A stretch of 64,000 nt of DNA, taken from contig JAJEKV010000058.1 of assembly GCA_021234155.1 (NCBI GenBank), positions 8,556,992 through 8,620,991 on the forward strand. The letters are read 5' to 3'. Origin of the DNA: Isoetes taiwanensis (taxonomy: Eukaryota > Streptophyta > Lycopodiopsida > Isoetales > Isoetaceae). Both the position numbers and the translations under genes were made by a program. The notes beneath the pieces were generated by a model. The model did no database searches. It worked only from the letters and a program-made list of their open reading frames with translations, and was not told the DNA's origin. Of the stretch, positions 11,014-21,689 are shown piece by piece (positions within the stretch are counted from its first letter, which is position 1; the number at the start of each line of letters is the position of its first letter).

Positions 11014-11720
11014 ATCTGGATCTTTGTGATCCTTTCTCTTAACTTTCCTCTTGCCCGCCGCCTTTCCTTCCTCCGGTTCCTGGACATCCTCGAGAAGATG
11101 AGGAGTCTTTGTCTACCGCAGTGTATCCCTAGGTTGTCTTGTCTTCTTCTTGCTCACCGTGTTTTTAGCCAGGCCCGTGTCCACAATGGCGGGTGGTAGT
11201 TTCTATTTGGGCTATTGCCTTGACAACTAATGAAGGCGAAGTTTTTCGACTCGTTCATCCGATTCGCGAAGAATCATAAAGCCCCTCAAGATTTCTTGTG
11301 GACCTTTGATGTCACTTCTTCAAAGCTGTTGTCATGACGCATTAGCGCCCAGCCTTGCTTCTTGGCCAGAACCGGCTACATTTGCAATGCTAGCAGACAT
11401 TACGATGGGATCATAAAACTTCCAAATCCACATAGTACACAATTATTCTATGCTTCAAAGTATCTTCACAGACCACCCGGATCCAATCCTCGCGACCGCT
11501 CTTGGCAACCAACTTCATTTGGACCAAGATACCTCGGCCGGTAAATGCCTACCAATTTTACGGCGTCCGTCTCCCTTATAAGGAGGCAGAGTTTCTTCTG
11601 CAGATCTCCTTTAGAGCCCGAAGTGAGTAGAGGGGCTCACCCGCATTACTTCCATGCACCAGTACCTGTCTATCAGCATCATAGTCTGGTCGGATTGAAA
11701 TTGTGTTTCCGCACGTAAGA

Positions 11721-12067
11721 TAGCCGCAACAAAGAGGCATCAAAGCAACAAAGAGGCATCGCGAAATGGTTTGAACAAGCGTGCGCACAATAGGTTGTGG
11801 GAGTTGGCAAATGGCGCGCGGGCGCCATTTGTATCGACCCAAATGCATAAGCACGGAGGGTCGATCGTATGCCTATCCCTGCGTTTGGTCGAAGAGGCCT
11901 CCACCCGGTCAAACCACCCTTCGCAATATTCGAGGAAGATGGTTCGAAGGAGAGTGGATCGGACTGGGTGGAGGCACCTGCGATTCGTAGGAGATACCAC
12001 AACAGAACAAGCAGACAGACCAGATGACTAGGCAAACAACAAGTTCCCAATGTATGCTAATAGACAT
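11721..12067. other. Spacer with one diverged palindrome
   Basis: No gene is seen. The sequence around 11811-11834 is a diverged copy of the 24-bp GGCGCC palindrome. Short open frames here lack recognisable motifs. Confidence 0.5.
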
Positions 12068-12490
12068 CAAATGGCGCCATGGCGCCATTTGCCAACAACA
12101 AGGCCCTATGGTAAGCTAATAGACATCAAATGGCGCCATGGCGCCATTTGCCAACAACAAGGCCCTATGGTAAGCTAATACACATCAAATGGCGCCATGG
12201 CGCCATTTGCCAACAACAAGTCCCAAATGTATGCTAATACACATCAAATGGCGCCATGGCGCCATTTGCCAACAACAAGACCCTATGGTAAGCTAAAAGA
12301 CATCAAATGGCGCCATGGCGCCATTTGGTAGCAACAAGACCGTAGAGTAAGCTACCAGGCATCCTAAAGTAAGCTAAGACTCCTAAAGTGCACTCAATCA
12401 TCCAAATGGCGCCATGGCGCCATTTGTCAACTATAAGACCCTAAAGTGGTTACCAGGCATCTAAATAGCGCGGTGGCGCCATTTAGCCCA
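12068..12490. repeat. Array of a 24-bp perfect palindrome, 59-bp period
   Basis: The half-site CAAATGGCGCCA is followed directly by its reverse complement. Copies start at 12068, 12127, 12186, 12245 and 12304 (each exactly 59 bp apart), then at 12403, with a decayed copy at about 12466. Between palindromes the linker is CCAACAACAAG(G/A)CCCTATGGTAAGCTAATA or a close variant. Each palindrome contains two GGCGCC sites flanking CCATGG. Single or paired copies also occur at 9850-9925, 11811, 13740-13799 and, decayed, at 37049, 37348 and 37395. Confidence 0.95.
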
Positions 12491-13470
12491 AACAAACAAT
12501 GCAAGTAGACGACATACCTGTCCCTTGAGGTAAGCTAGCTTCTGTCTCCACATTTTGTTGAGCTCCAGAATTGTCCATTTCCATTTCGCGCGCCTTGAAT
12601 TTGGTCCGAAAACCGGTGTGTATCTAGATGTGTTGAGGCGCTGAATCATGGGGAAATGGTGCCGTAAATCACCGAAAAAAGGATGAAAAGGGTTGCTTTA
12701 GGCGCTCATTTAGGGCGCCGGGCGCTAGGGCGCTGGGCGCCGGGCGGCTAAGGTCGAGGGCGCCGGAGCTGGAATCAAAACTAATAAAGTTTAATGAGAA
12801 GCTTCGGAAAAACAAAGCGCCAACTAGGGCCCATCGCCGTCCAGCGCTTCATGCCCGCGGGCGGTCCAGCGCTTCATGCCCTTCACCGCCCACGCCCGCC
12901 CGTTCGCGGGCGGTCCAACCGCCCATGCCCGCCACAATTCGAATTTTGAAATTGAATATTTTCGCTTAAACGCCTAAATTTGAACATAAAATTCAAAATT
13001 CCCCTCCCTACCCTAATTAACATAAAAGTCAAAATTCCCTACCAGATATTGAAATTTGATCGCCACCGCCCAAATTTGAATCGTCCGCTTTGAAAATTGT
13101 ACTTTGCCTTTAAAGCTCCCTCTTTGCCGCCGCGGTTCCCACTTAATGCGACCATGCCACGACGCCAGACGTTTTTCGTGCGGTTCAGCGCTTTCGAATC
13201 CGCTGTTTCGTCTACCGCCGCTCGATAAAGTGGCGCTTCTTTTCTCAGCCTAGGCAGAAACTTTGCAAAGGCGCATCGCGTCTTTGTCGGCGCTTTCTTC
13301 GCTCCACGAAATCCCAGCTTTCTTCTTGGCGCTTTCTTCTTGGCGAATCCTCCTTCTTCTCGAATCTTTCTTGGCTTTCTTCTTGGCTCTTCTTGGCGCA
13401 TTCTTACGCCAATATATCTGGGATCAGCTTCATTTTCTCGTTTCTATCTATTGCTCCGGGACATACCACT
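12491..13470 (+). promoter_or_regulatory. GC-rich region upstream of the transposase-like gene
   Basis: Unusually rich in GGCGC and GCCCGC between 12690 and 13420, with a CTTCTTGGCG-type repeat at 13318-13410. A 120-codon open frame on the minus strand has no recognisable motif and is probably a composition effect. Its position immediately upstream of a candidate ATG suggests a 5' UTR or promoter of the next gene; no TATA box is assigned. Confidence 0.3.
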
Positions 13471-16400
13471 ATGGATCTATCTAATATCAAGTAAGTCCAC
13501 TGTTTCTGGTATAAATTCTTATCTATTGCTGCCATGTGTATAGAGTGTTCAAATGCTGACATTAATGCTGCTAGGACACAGAACCTTGGTTTCAATTGCA
13601 AAGTTGGCATGGGGTGCCCATGTTATGCATGCCCGCTCTTATTGACACATATCTGACAATGGGAGCAAGAATGCATAACATAGGCACCTCGTGTAGATTT
13701 TGTGATGGAGCTAAGCCATTTGGTCGAAATGGTGTTGGATCAAATGGCGCCATTTGGTCGAAATGGTGTTTGGATCAAATGGCGCCATAGCGCCATTTGA
13801 TCCAAATTCACACCTATGGCACATTCATAGGTGTGAATTTGATCAAAATGGCCATGGCTCATTTGATCCAAACACCATTTTCGAATTAAAATGGCTTCTC
13901 ATGGCCATTTGATCCAAGTGTTCACCGTTACACCAAATGGCGCCATGGGCTCATTTAGCTCCAAATTTGGACCAAAATTTATACTTTTTGTACTAAATAG
14001 CCATTTTTGCTTATTTTTTGCTTATTTTTCCTCTATTTCATATGTTCTCAAAAAGTATCGCCTTGCTTGATTGAAACAAGTTTAATTTTCCCCCGCACAA
14101 CCTATTCGTCGGAAGGACAATTGTTGCCCGGGGACATATTTTGAATAGAACCACTCTTCATGGGAAGGAAATAGATCCTTCAAATGTAGCAATTGAGGTC
14201 CTGAGTCCGTGGATCCCATCGACATGAGCTTCGGTCCGCGAGGGGCGGATAACATTGGTGAAGCAAGAGGCACATTCATTCAGTGGCCTAAGAGGGATGT
14301 AAAACCAAATGAGTGGCCCTCAAGTGAAGATACGTCTTCGAGATCCCTCAATTTGCCCTCTTCACAAGAGGATTCATCTAGTAGTCCATCCGCCAAGAGT
14401 CAGGCCCGGACATCGGTTTTCACCGCGCCACCGTGGTGAACCAAGCAACACAAAGCAACAAATGAAGAAGACGAGATAGTAGAGGAGATTGGAGGTCATG
14501 AGAATCTAGCTGCCCGCCTTGGTCTCGTGTTGTTTAAGCCCGAAGATGAGACATCTACTACTCCGCAACAGATCTACTAGGTTTGCCATGCTACATTCTT
14601 CACTCCTGCATCGGATCTAAATATTCGGAGGCTTAATATACTCTTTAGTGATCCTCGGGATGCTATATAGGCGATGAGTTCTTGGGTGTATCAAAGGTCG
14701 GGCTTTGAGTGGGTAACATAATAGATCCAACGGAAACCAAAATATCAGGTCATGTCATGCTTGTCTTTGAGAGGCCTATAGCTAACGATCTAGTAACTGG
14801 GAGACCCATCTTTGTTTTGCTTCATGATGGTAGGGACAGTTTCACAACATTTACAAGCTCTTGCTTTGCTCGAACATGATGATTTAGAAGTTGAGTGCTT
14901 GGAAGCCGATGTTGAGAAGCAATTCAAGAGGAAAAGGAAATATACATATGTGAAGAGGGTCAGGAGGGAACCAAAGGGGGATGGCAAGGAGGAGAGGATG
15001 TGCGCTTCCAAGGCAATCAAGAGTGCTCTAAAATCAACATGCTGCAAGGACGAATGTGTCAAAAACCGAGCCGGCTGCAAGTATGTGCCTTAAGAAAAGA
15101 ATTTTATTCTCAATCAAGGTGCTGGGATTACGCTTGTTTTGATGTGTTGAGTGTAACTTATACAGGCGTCGGAGGAGGCGAAAGTAGTGGTCTGGGTGGA
15201 GTGGAGTGTCACAACCGCATGGCGCTGCGTGGCTTTAGGAGTTGCTTTCACCACGTTTTATAGTTGGAGGAAGAGGTTCGAAAGTTAGGTGGAAAACGGG
15301 TGAGCATGGTAATATCTGTGCTCTAAGAAGCCTAGATCCGTGACACTAGCTACTGAAAAAGTGTGCTTGATACCTTCATTAGTGAGAATGCAGAGAGCAT
15401 TCCACATAGAAGCAAAAAGCAAAGGATGATATAAGGGAGAATGTTCGCAAACTTCCTTCCATCCTTAATAAGAAGAGCATACATAAGGAGGTGGGCCGTG
15501 GTGGAAGAATTGACAGGAAAGAGTGTAACCTTGCCCCCTTTTTACAATATTTGGAAGAAAGAGTTTCCGGACGTCAAAGATAGCAAAAATACATCATTCT
15601 CCAAGTGTAACATATGTGTAGTCATCAAGCGTAAATTGGAAAAGAACAAAAGATATAAGGGAGAGGCGCAACCTTTCAATTCAACGGCGGGCACATATGT
15701 TGGAACAACGTTTCTGAGGGAGTCAATATTGGCATTGGCGTGCATTATCACATCGTCGCCGTAAAGTCACCTCGCATATAATACATGATAAGATGGATCA
15801 GGTCAAAACACTCACACCAAGAAGTCACCATCTCGCAAAGTCTGCGTTTTGGAGAGGAGATCGCTTTTGAAGAGCAGCTTTGACAGAGCATTGACACATG
15901 GTCATGGTGGACGGGCTTATGGCCATTTCTCTCTTGATCTTTGGAAGGATGACTCAAACTTTCATGTTGGATCACTTTCTAGGATCCTACACTATCTTGA
16001 GTTGCCGGAAGAAGACAAGTGTGGTGATTTGTGTGGAAGCGTAACTACAGATTGCAAATTGATGCAAGCCCTAAAAGATACTCGACCACCGCAACATAAG
16101 CTAGTGCGAGACACAAGAGAAGATGCCTTCATCTTCTAGTGCCAACTTAGAAGGCTTCAATCCTCTTCCTCGAAATCTCTACTTACAGGTTGGATAATGC
16201 ATCGGGTCAAAATAAAATAGATATGTGTTCTCCTACCTCTCTTATTTGACATGGCTTAAGGTATTCGATGAGATTCAGGTTGGTTTTCATGATGGTTGGG
16301 CACACTCATGACGATATTGATGCATTGTTTGGGAACTTTTCGACGTTAATGAGTTCATCGGATGCTCTAACTTTGCCTCGAGTTGCTTTTACTTGTTTAG

Positions 16401-17370
16401 CAAGTGCAATGCAAAGTCTCTGTTCCATATTTTGTGGATGAAGTTCCAGATTGGAAAGGCTTTGTCAAGGGATATATCCCCGATAAGGGCCAACGCCTAA
16501 CAGGCCATACCGAGCCATTGCTATTCCGATTTAAAATGGATGGGAAATGGCCCATTATGCAATATAAGATGCGGCCAACCCATAAAGAGTGGATTCCGAA
16601 AATGGAATAAGAATGTGGAAGGAGGATGAAAATGGTGAGCCAACGTTACCAACGAGGGTGCCTAAAAATATCCCTCCAAGGAAGACATTGAAAGATCTCC
16701 TCGGCTTTGGCGGACAAAGATCGGCAAGTACATAGCATTATGGAATTCCTTCGCGAAAAATCAAGAAGATAGTGTGTTTGTAACGACAAAGACAAAGCAA
16801 CTATGGATTACCGAACGAGATTCTTTTGTGTTTGGAAGATGTATCTCCGGGCGACCTCAAAATGATAACTTTGGTTGCGCACAAGGCAAGAACCTCTACA
16901 ATTTGCATTTACTCCAGAGGTCGATGAAGCCGCTGTGCTTGTAAGACCTTTGCCTACATATTGTGGGCCAGCAGATGGGCGTCCAGTGTTGCCTATGGAT
17001 GAGTTCGATCCTCATGCACATGTTACGAAAGGTATGTTTGTTTTAGTCCGACCTGGAGACTATGAAACTCCAACTTGGTTGGGCTTTTACGTAAGAAGAT
17101 GCCATCCTAGATCCAGAGTCTACCAATTATGGTCACATTTATGTATCATGGTGGATGCATGTTGGTCGTGACTATACAGGTTGCTTAACTAAACGTTGGC
17201 GACCCAATCCATCAGATCCATCAAGGTATGAGAAGTTAGATGCCATACATTATGCATGGGATGCAAATGGCAAAAGACCGAAGACTGTTCAGATTCCAAA
17301 ATACATTGTTGACATGTGGGGGGACATAGCATTAGCTAAAAGCTCTCAATCTCAGTCATGTTCTCGATAA
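13471..17370 (+). pseudogene. Transposase-like gene copy A (DUF8039-like plus DUF7869-like DDE core)
   Basis: A possible first exon, ATGGATCTATCTAATATCAA, is followed by a GTAAGT donor (about 13490). The next coding block has GRTIVARGHILNRTTLHGKE and, after a frameshift, ARGTFIQWPKRDVK (about 14110-14310), resembling the plant DUF8039 pattern. A basic segment follows: FKRKRKYTYVKRVRR in an open frame at 14812-15093. PPFYNIWKKEFPDVKD and FSKCNICVVIK lie in 15441-15764. Three acidic motifs of a DDE-type nuclease are visible: IHDKMDQVKTLTPR (about 15780-15820), LDNASGQNK (about 16190-16216) and VGHTHDDIDALFG (16295-16333), as in the DUF7869 transposase-like family. A C-terminal WLGFYVR and YGHIYVSWWMHVGRDY region (16875-17370) looks BAH-like. 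Many frameshifts and stops show it is dead. Terminal inverted repeats of its element were not found. Confidence 0.65.
13612..13690. repeat. Foldback hairpin in the 5' intron region of copy A
   Basis: GTGCCCATGTTATGCAT pairs with ATGCATAACATAGGCAC across about 40 bp, and the flanking CTCTTATTG/CAATGGGAG extends the stem. The same structure recurs at about 36955-37032 and 37120-37201, upstream of the second transposase-like copy. Confidence 0.8.
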
Positions 17371-17860
17371 TCATGTATGTAATTTCTTTTGCTATAATAC
17401 TTAAGCATTTTGGACAATTAATACGTTGTCGATACATCCTAATTTATGCTTATACTAACATCCTTACATCTATTATAATAGGTGTTTAATACACATCATT
17501 ACATCTGATGCACACATTATTGATGGCATACATATAATTTAGATGCACATATTATTGATGGCATTATAGAGTCGATGATTCACTCATCATCAATCCCTGC
17601 TATTGTGATCGCATTCAGCTCGTAGGCATGGCGCCAGAACCCAAAGAAGATGGATCACAACACGAGTAAAGGCCGGGCAATCACACTCCACGACCTAACG
17701 CTTTGGATTGTAAGTAAGGATCCAGCTTAACACCTTTATGTATGCAGCGATTAATATCATTGTAGCTCATGGAGCAAAGAATGGTCTCAAACTGATCATC
17801 ATAAATATTATAAGCCATGGGAGATGAATGACTTACCGAATGGAGCTGCTTTTATAGTCG
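17371..17860. other. Non-coding stretch after copy A
   Basis: AT-rich sequence with a few short direct repeats (ACATATTATTGATGGCAT twice near 17510-17565). No gene is seen. Confidence 0.5.
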
Positions 17861-17990
17861 TTATAGAATTATTGGTATAATACTTCAGCATTATTGGTAT
17901 TATACGTGAGCATTATTGGTATTATACGTCAGCATTATTGGTATTATACTTCAACATTATTGGTATTATACTTCAACATTATTGGATTCA
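17861..17990. repeat. 22-bp AT-rich tandem repeat
   Basis: About five copies of CATTATTGGTATTATACNTCA in direct tandem, with only a few substitutions. Confidence 0.9.
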
Positions 17991-18009
17991 TAGCTATAAA
18001 TTCTTTTAC

Positions 18010-18560
18010 CTTGTTTTCACTTCTCACTTTTCATCCTTGCTTCTTGCTCCTTCATCTTCCTTGTTCCTTGATCTTCTTGCTACTTGATCTTCCTTGTTCC
18101 TTGATCTTCTTGCTACTTGATCTTCCTTGTTCATTGCTTCTGGCTACTTGATCTTGATCCTTGTTCCTTGCTACTTCATTCCCGTGCTCCTTCCTACTTG
18201 ATCTTGTTCCTTGCTCTTGATCTTGCTACTGCTACTTGATCTTGATCCTTGTTCCTTGCTACTTCATTCCCGTGCTCCTTCCTACTTGATCTTGTTCCTT
18301 GCTCTTGATCTTGCTACTTGATCTTGTTCCTTGCTACTTGATCTTGATCCTTGCTTCTTGCTCCTTGATCTTCCTTGTTCCTTGATCTTCTTGCTACTTG
18401 ATCTTCCTTGTTCATTGCATCTTGCTACTTGATCTTGATCCTTGTTCCTTGCTACTTCATTCCCGTGCTCCCTGCTACTTGATCTTGTTGCTTGCTCTTG
18501 AACTTGCTACTTGCTCTGCTCCGTGTTCCTTGCTCCGTCGGTGATCCTTGCTTGCTTTTG
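18010..18560. repeat. CTT-rich tandem repeat array
   Basis: Irregular tandem repeats built from TTGATCTTGCTAC, TTGATCCTTGTTCC and CTTGCTACTTCATTCCCGTGC. A 60-70-bp higher-order block recurs at about 18140, 18235 and 18425. It separates copy A from the small unknown gene. Confidence 0.85.
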
Positions 18561-19182
18561 CAAATGATTGGACCCAATCCTCCCTGGGCTACTCCAGAAG
18601 GCCTGCAAGCATGCCCCAGGCATTCTGTGCGGCCTGGAATGGATGAGCTATGGGACCATTTCTTTGGTGGAGGTTTGCCCACGGTCCCACCAAGGAGCTT
18701 ACAATGGAGTTGATCAACTTCATTCTGGAGCGATTTGATTGTGGTCATGAGCCACTGATGGAAATTAATCCATCTGAATGTTATAGGAGACTTGCAATGA
18801 GGGGAATGCTTGAACCCCCTCCTTATCTGGACGAGATGCTACAAAGAATTGAGGCCTCTTCTTCGCGTCTTTGGATATTTAGCACACTCTCTCGGATGCA
18901 TACATATCGAAGTTCATTCATGAAATTTGTAAGGGACGGATGTATGGCCTTATTAGGGTGTACTACAATGAGTACAACGGTTTTGTGGAGTTGGGTCCGC
19001 TCTTCTTCTGTGAGTATTATCCTGTGGAATTACTTTTTCTAATGACTATGTACCCCATATGGTGGGAAGAATCAGCATGGGATGAGCGTGAGCTCTTGAC
19101 TCCTAACCCGGATCGTGGGTTAGACCTCATGAGGGAAGGGAAAGGGAAGGGGAAGGGGTTAGGAACCGGGGAAGGTTACTAG
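18561..19182 (+). pseudogene. Unrecognised small gene, probably frameshifted
   Basis: Three overlapping open frames read like one protein broken twice. They are MIGPNPPWATPEGLQACPR to FGGGLPTVPPR (18564-18700), MELINFILERFDCGHEPLME to YRSSFMKFV (18704-18930), and MYGLIRVYYNEYNGFVELGP to LMREGKGKGKG (18940-19182). The composition is not low-complexity and the joints fall at the same kind of single-base shifts seen in copy A. I do not recognise the family. It follows copy A on the same strand, and a terminus-like TAATGAAATTGTGCTT lies 236 bp downstream, so it may belong to the same former element. One alternative is a chance set of frames. Confidence 0.35.
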
Positions 19183-20290
19183 GGACATACATAGTTCATA
19201 CTTTGGTCTCTATTGTGTTTGGAAGTTGGTATATGATACCGTGTTATTATGTTCTCTAAATATTCATGTATGTATGATACACGGGTACTGCACGTGTATA
19301 GAACCCCTGCATAAGGTCTATGATACAGGGTACTGTACACGTGTATACAACCCCTGCATAAGGTCTATACAACCCCCATAATAAAAAAATTCCAGTTTAC
19401 TAAAAATTTTTCCATTATAATGAAATTGTGCTTTTACTTGCTGAATTTTGATGAATCTGTGAGAATAGTCTAGCTTCCATTAGGCAAGAAATGACTCTTT
19501 CAAGTTCCACACCTATGTCACTACAACATGATCATGTCTGCATAATTTATTTGATCGTGTTGTAGACATATACAAAGAAGATAATGGCATTGAGTGAGTC
19601 AAACAAGAAAGTGCAGGGAACTACAATTTATACTTCTAGCAACACATATAATCGGAAAGCTATGGATGGAGTAACTGATTCGTCTTGGTCATCTGATAGT
19701 AAATGCTTGTGGACTTAATCGAATATTCCTATTGCAGCACATAATTCCACTGCTATTCGACCACATGCTCTTCTTCTAATCCACCGCTGTTAGGTTGGAG
19801 TAACTGTAACTAAACATTCATCATTGTAATAGAGCTCCTTAAAGCTCCTTGACATGCTTCCCATGGAATGCTAAAAGAGGACACATATCTGTAAACGTGA
19901 CTAGAACCTTTGCAGCTCCATCGTACATCTATAACATAAGAAACATCTACTTCGCTTCATGACTTTATAGCCTGCGAAGCCAGACATGCTGCTATTCCTA
20001 TAAGAGCTTAATTAGGAGGCATGAAAACAAAGAAGAATAATATATCATGCCTTAGCACCCTGGATTACTTGTCAAAAATATCCTTCATGGACATTGGGCT
20101 CCCTTTCAATTAAAAGTACTTGCCTATTCCCTTCGAGTACTTTCTATTTGTGAAAATGCAATAAGAATCCTTTACACCTACAATGAGTTTTTCTTGTGTG
20201 TTTGATCGTAACCTTGTTCATTATAGAAATTAATCCATCTTGCTCTCCTGGGCATACTTGCCCAGATATAATCCTTATAGATAGACGAGT
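19183..20290. other. Intergenic DNA with a shared terminus-like motif
   Basis: No gene is seen. A short direct repeat (GGGTACTG(C/T)ACACGTGTATA, CCCCTGCATAAGGTCTAT) lies at 19280-19375. TAATGAAATTGTGCTT at 19418-19433, preceded by AAAATTTTTCCATTA, matches the inner ends of both arms of the inverted duplication (5073-5088, 7893-7908). Confidence 0.5.
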
Positions 20291-20329
20291 GCGAGCCACC
20301 CCAAAACTGGGTCCACATGTTGTTTTTCA

Positions 20330-21180
20330 GTGTCTTTTTTGCAAAAAAACAACACAAAAAAACTACGTGTTGTTTTTTGTCCGGATTTGCTAGAAATGAC
20401 GTGTAGTTTTTAGCCAAATTTTTATACATGTAGTTTTTTTGTTAAAAGTCTACACGTAGAGTTTTGTCAAAATTATCTACACGTAGGAATTACACGTATG
20501 TCTACATGTTGTTTTTTAGAAGTAGATGTGGTTTTCGAGTGTTGCTTTTTCTAAAATAGACATGTGGTTTTTAATAAAACCTAAAAGTCCACATGTAGTT
20601 TTTAACTATTGTTTTGTATGAAAAAAACACTAAAAAACTACGTATAGAATTTTGTCCGATTTTGCTAGAAACTACACGTAGTTTCTTTGTTTTTTCTTTT
20701 AACTATGTTGTTTCTAAATGTTGTTTTCTTAAAAAGGTGATATGTGTTTTTTAGGAAGAATGTGGTTTTTTGTAAACTCTGTTGTTTCTAAGTGTTGTTT
20801 TCTTAATAAAATGATATGTGTTTTTTAAGAAGAATGTGGTTTTCTTTAACTCTGTTGTTTCTAAGTGTTGTTTTCTTAACAAAATGACGGGTGCTTTTTA
20901 AAAAAAAATGTGGTTTTTTTTTTTAACTATGTTGTTTCTAAGTGTTGTTTTCTTAGGAAAATGATATGTGATTTTTAAAAAATAACTGTTGTTTTCAAGT
21001 ATTCTTTTTCTCGTAAAGAAGAATTTTGATATATAGGTTTATATAAAATCAACATGTGGTTGTATAAAATAAGCAAGTGTGGTTTTGAATTGAAAAATAT
21101 GCAAAGTGTTATTTTTGTTTGTTTTTCTAAAACAAAGACGTGGTTTTGAATTGAAGATCTAGAAACCATTGGAAAATATA
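20330..21180. repeat. Left subterminal repeat array of transposon 2
   Basis: Repeated TGTTGTTTCTAAGTGTTGTT, TACACGTAG and AGAATGTGGTTTT motifs at irregular 60-80 bp spacing. It is rich in TTGTTTTT on the plus strand. Complementary motifs (AACAAC, AAAAACTACACCTA) dominate the opposite end. Confidence 0.75.
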
Positions 21181-21689
21181 TACCTTTATTTTTCAAGATT
21201 GCAGTTACAATTCACAATCAGAACAAAGATATTTTCAAACCAAAAACTTGCTTGTCGCCATTAACTGCGTGAAACAAATTTAGAAATACAATCATTCTAA
21301 ACAAGATTTAAACATCTTCATGCATAGAGCCAGCCATAGGTAGAGCCAGCCATAGGTGTTTGCGGCCAGCCAGAGTACAAGATTTGGCAGCAAAACTTGC
21401 CCACATATCACCATAACCCTCTCAAGGCTTCCTCGCCTTGTAAGGCAAAGAAAAATTGCCATATTCTTGAAGAAGGCAAGCAAAGAAAACGTTGAACAGA
21501 AAATGCTCGTTATATCAAGATGGGGAATAACATCAAGCCCCTCGTTTAATCAACAAATCTATTGTCTGCTTTGTTTTGTCACGGGAAGACATGATTTCAT
21601 TCCTATTGTAGAGTTGAAAAATAATCGAGATGGCTCGCGGAAAGCCGAGCGCAGACAACATACAAGTTAATAGAAGCTTTGCGAGAAAC

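Larger units (their letters stand above)
7893..11720 (-). repeat. Arm 2 of the large inverted duplication
   Basis: Reverse-complement counterpart of 1920-5088. It is longer than arm 1 because it keeps the region around methyltransferase motif IV and a longer Lys/Glu block. The inner boundary is sharp at AAGCACAATTTCATTA (7893-7908). The outer boundary is estimated from the last convincing match, around 11660-11720. Confidence 0.75.
8216..11720 (-). pseudogene. ParB-like/DNA methyltransferase-like gene, copy 2
   Basis: Unrecognised as a named gene. In order on the minus strand it has: an N-terminal exon (about 11720-11100) including MKLVAKSGREDWIRVV; a long Lys/Glu-rich stretch; a ParB-like domain with YYIVNGNHSVMAAQ; and a GT-AG intron (9811-9960). 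A second exon starts RYLALAEVTMRGKHPK. Then come EVELTDSKGQVVCTPVPVSL and MWDKTTL, the methyltransferase block (8496-9024), and an acidic tail ending PVPDEEP at the stop 8216-8218. Stops and several frameshifts interrupt the second half. ParB/Srx-like domains joined to N4/N6 methyltransferases are typical of phages and bacterial mobile elements; here the gene has an intron and lies in plant DNA. Alternatives are an endogenised viral gene or a gene carried by a large DNA transposon. Confidence 0.6.

Noticed and set aside
13039-13401. 120-codon basic frame on the minus strand
   Set aside because: It coincides with a CTTCTTGGCG-rich stretch whose composition alone gives Arg/Lys/Ala codons. It is unsupported by any second copy.
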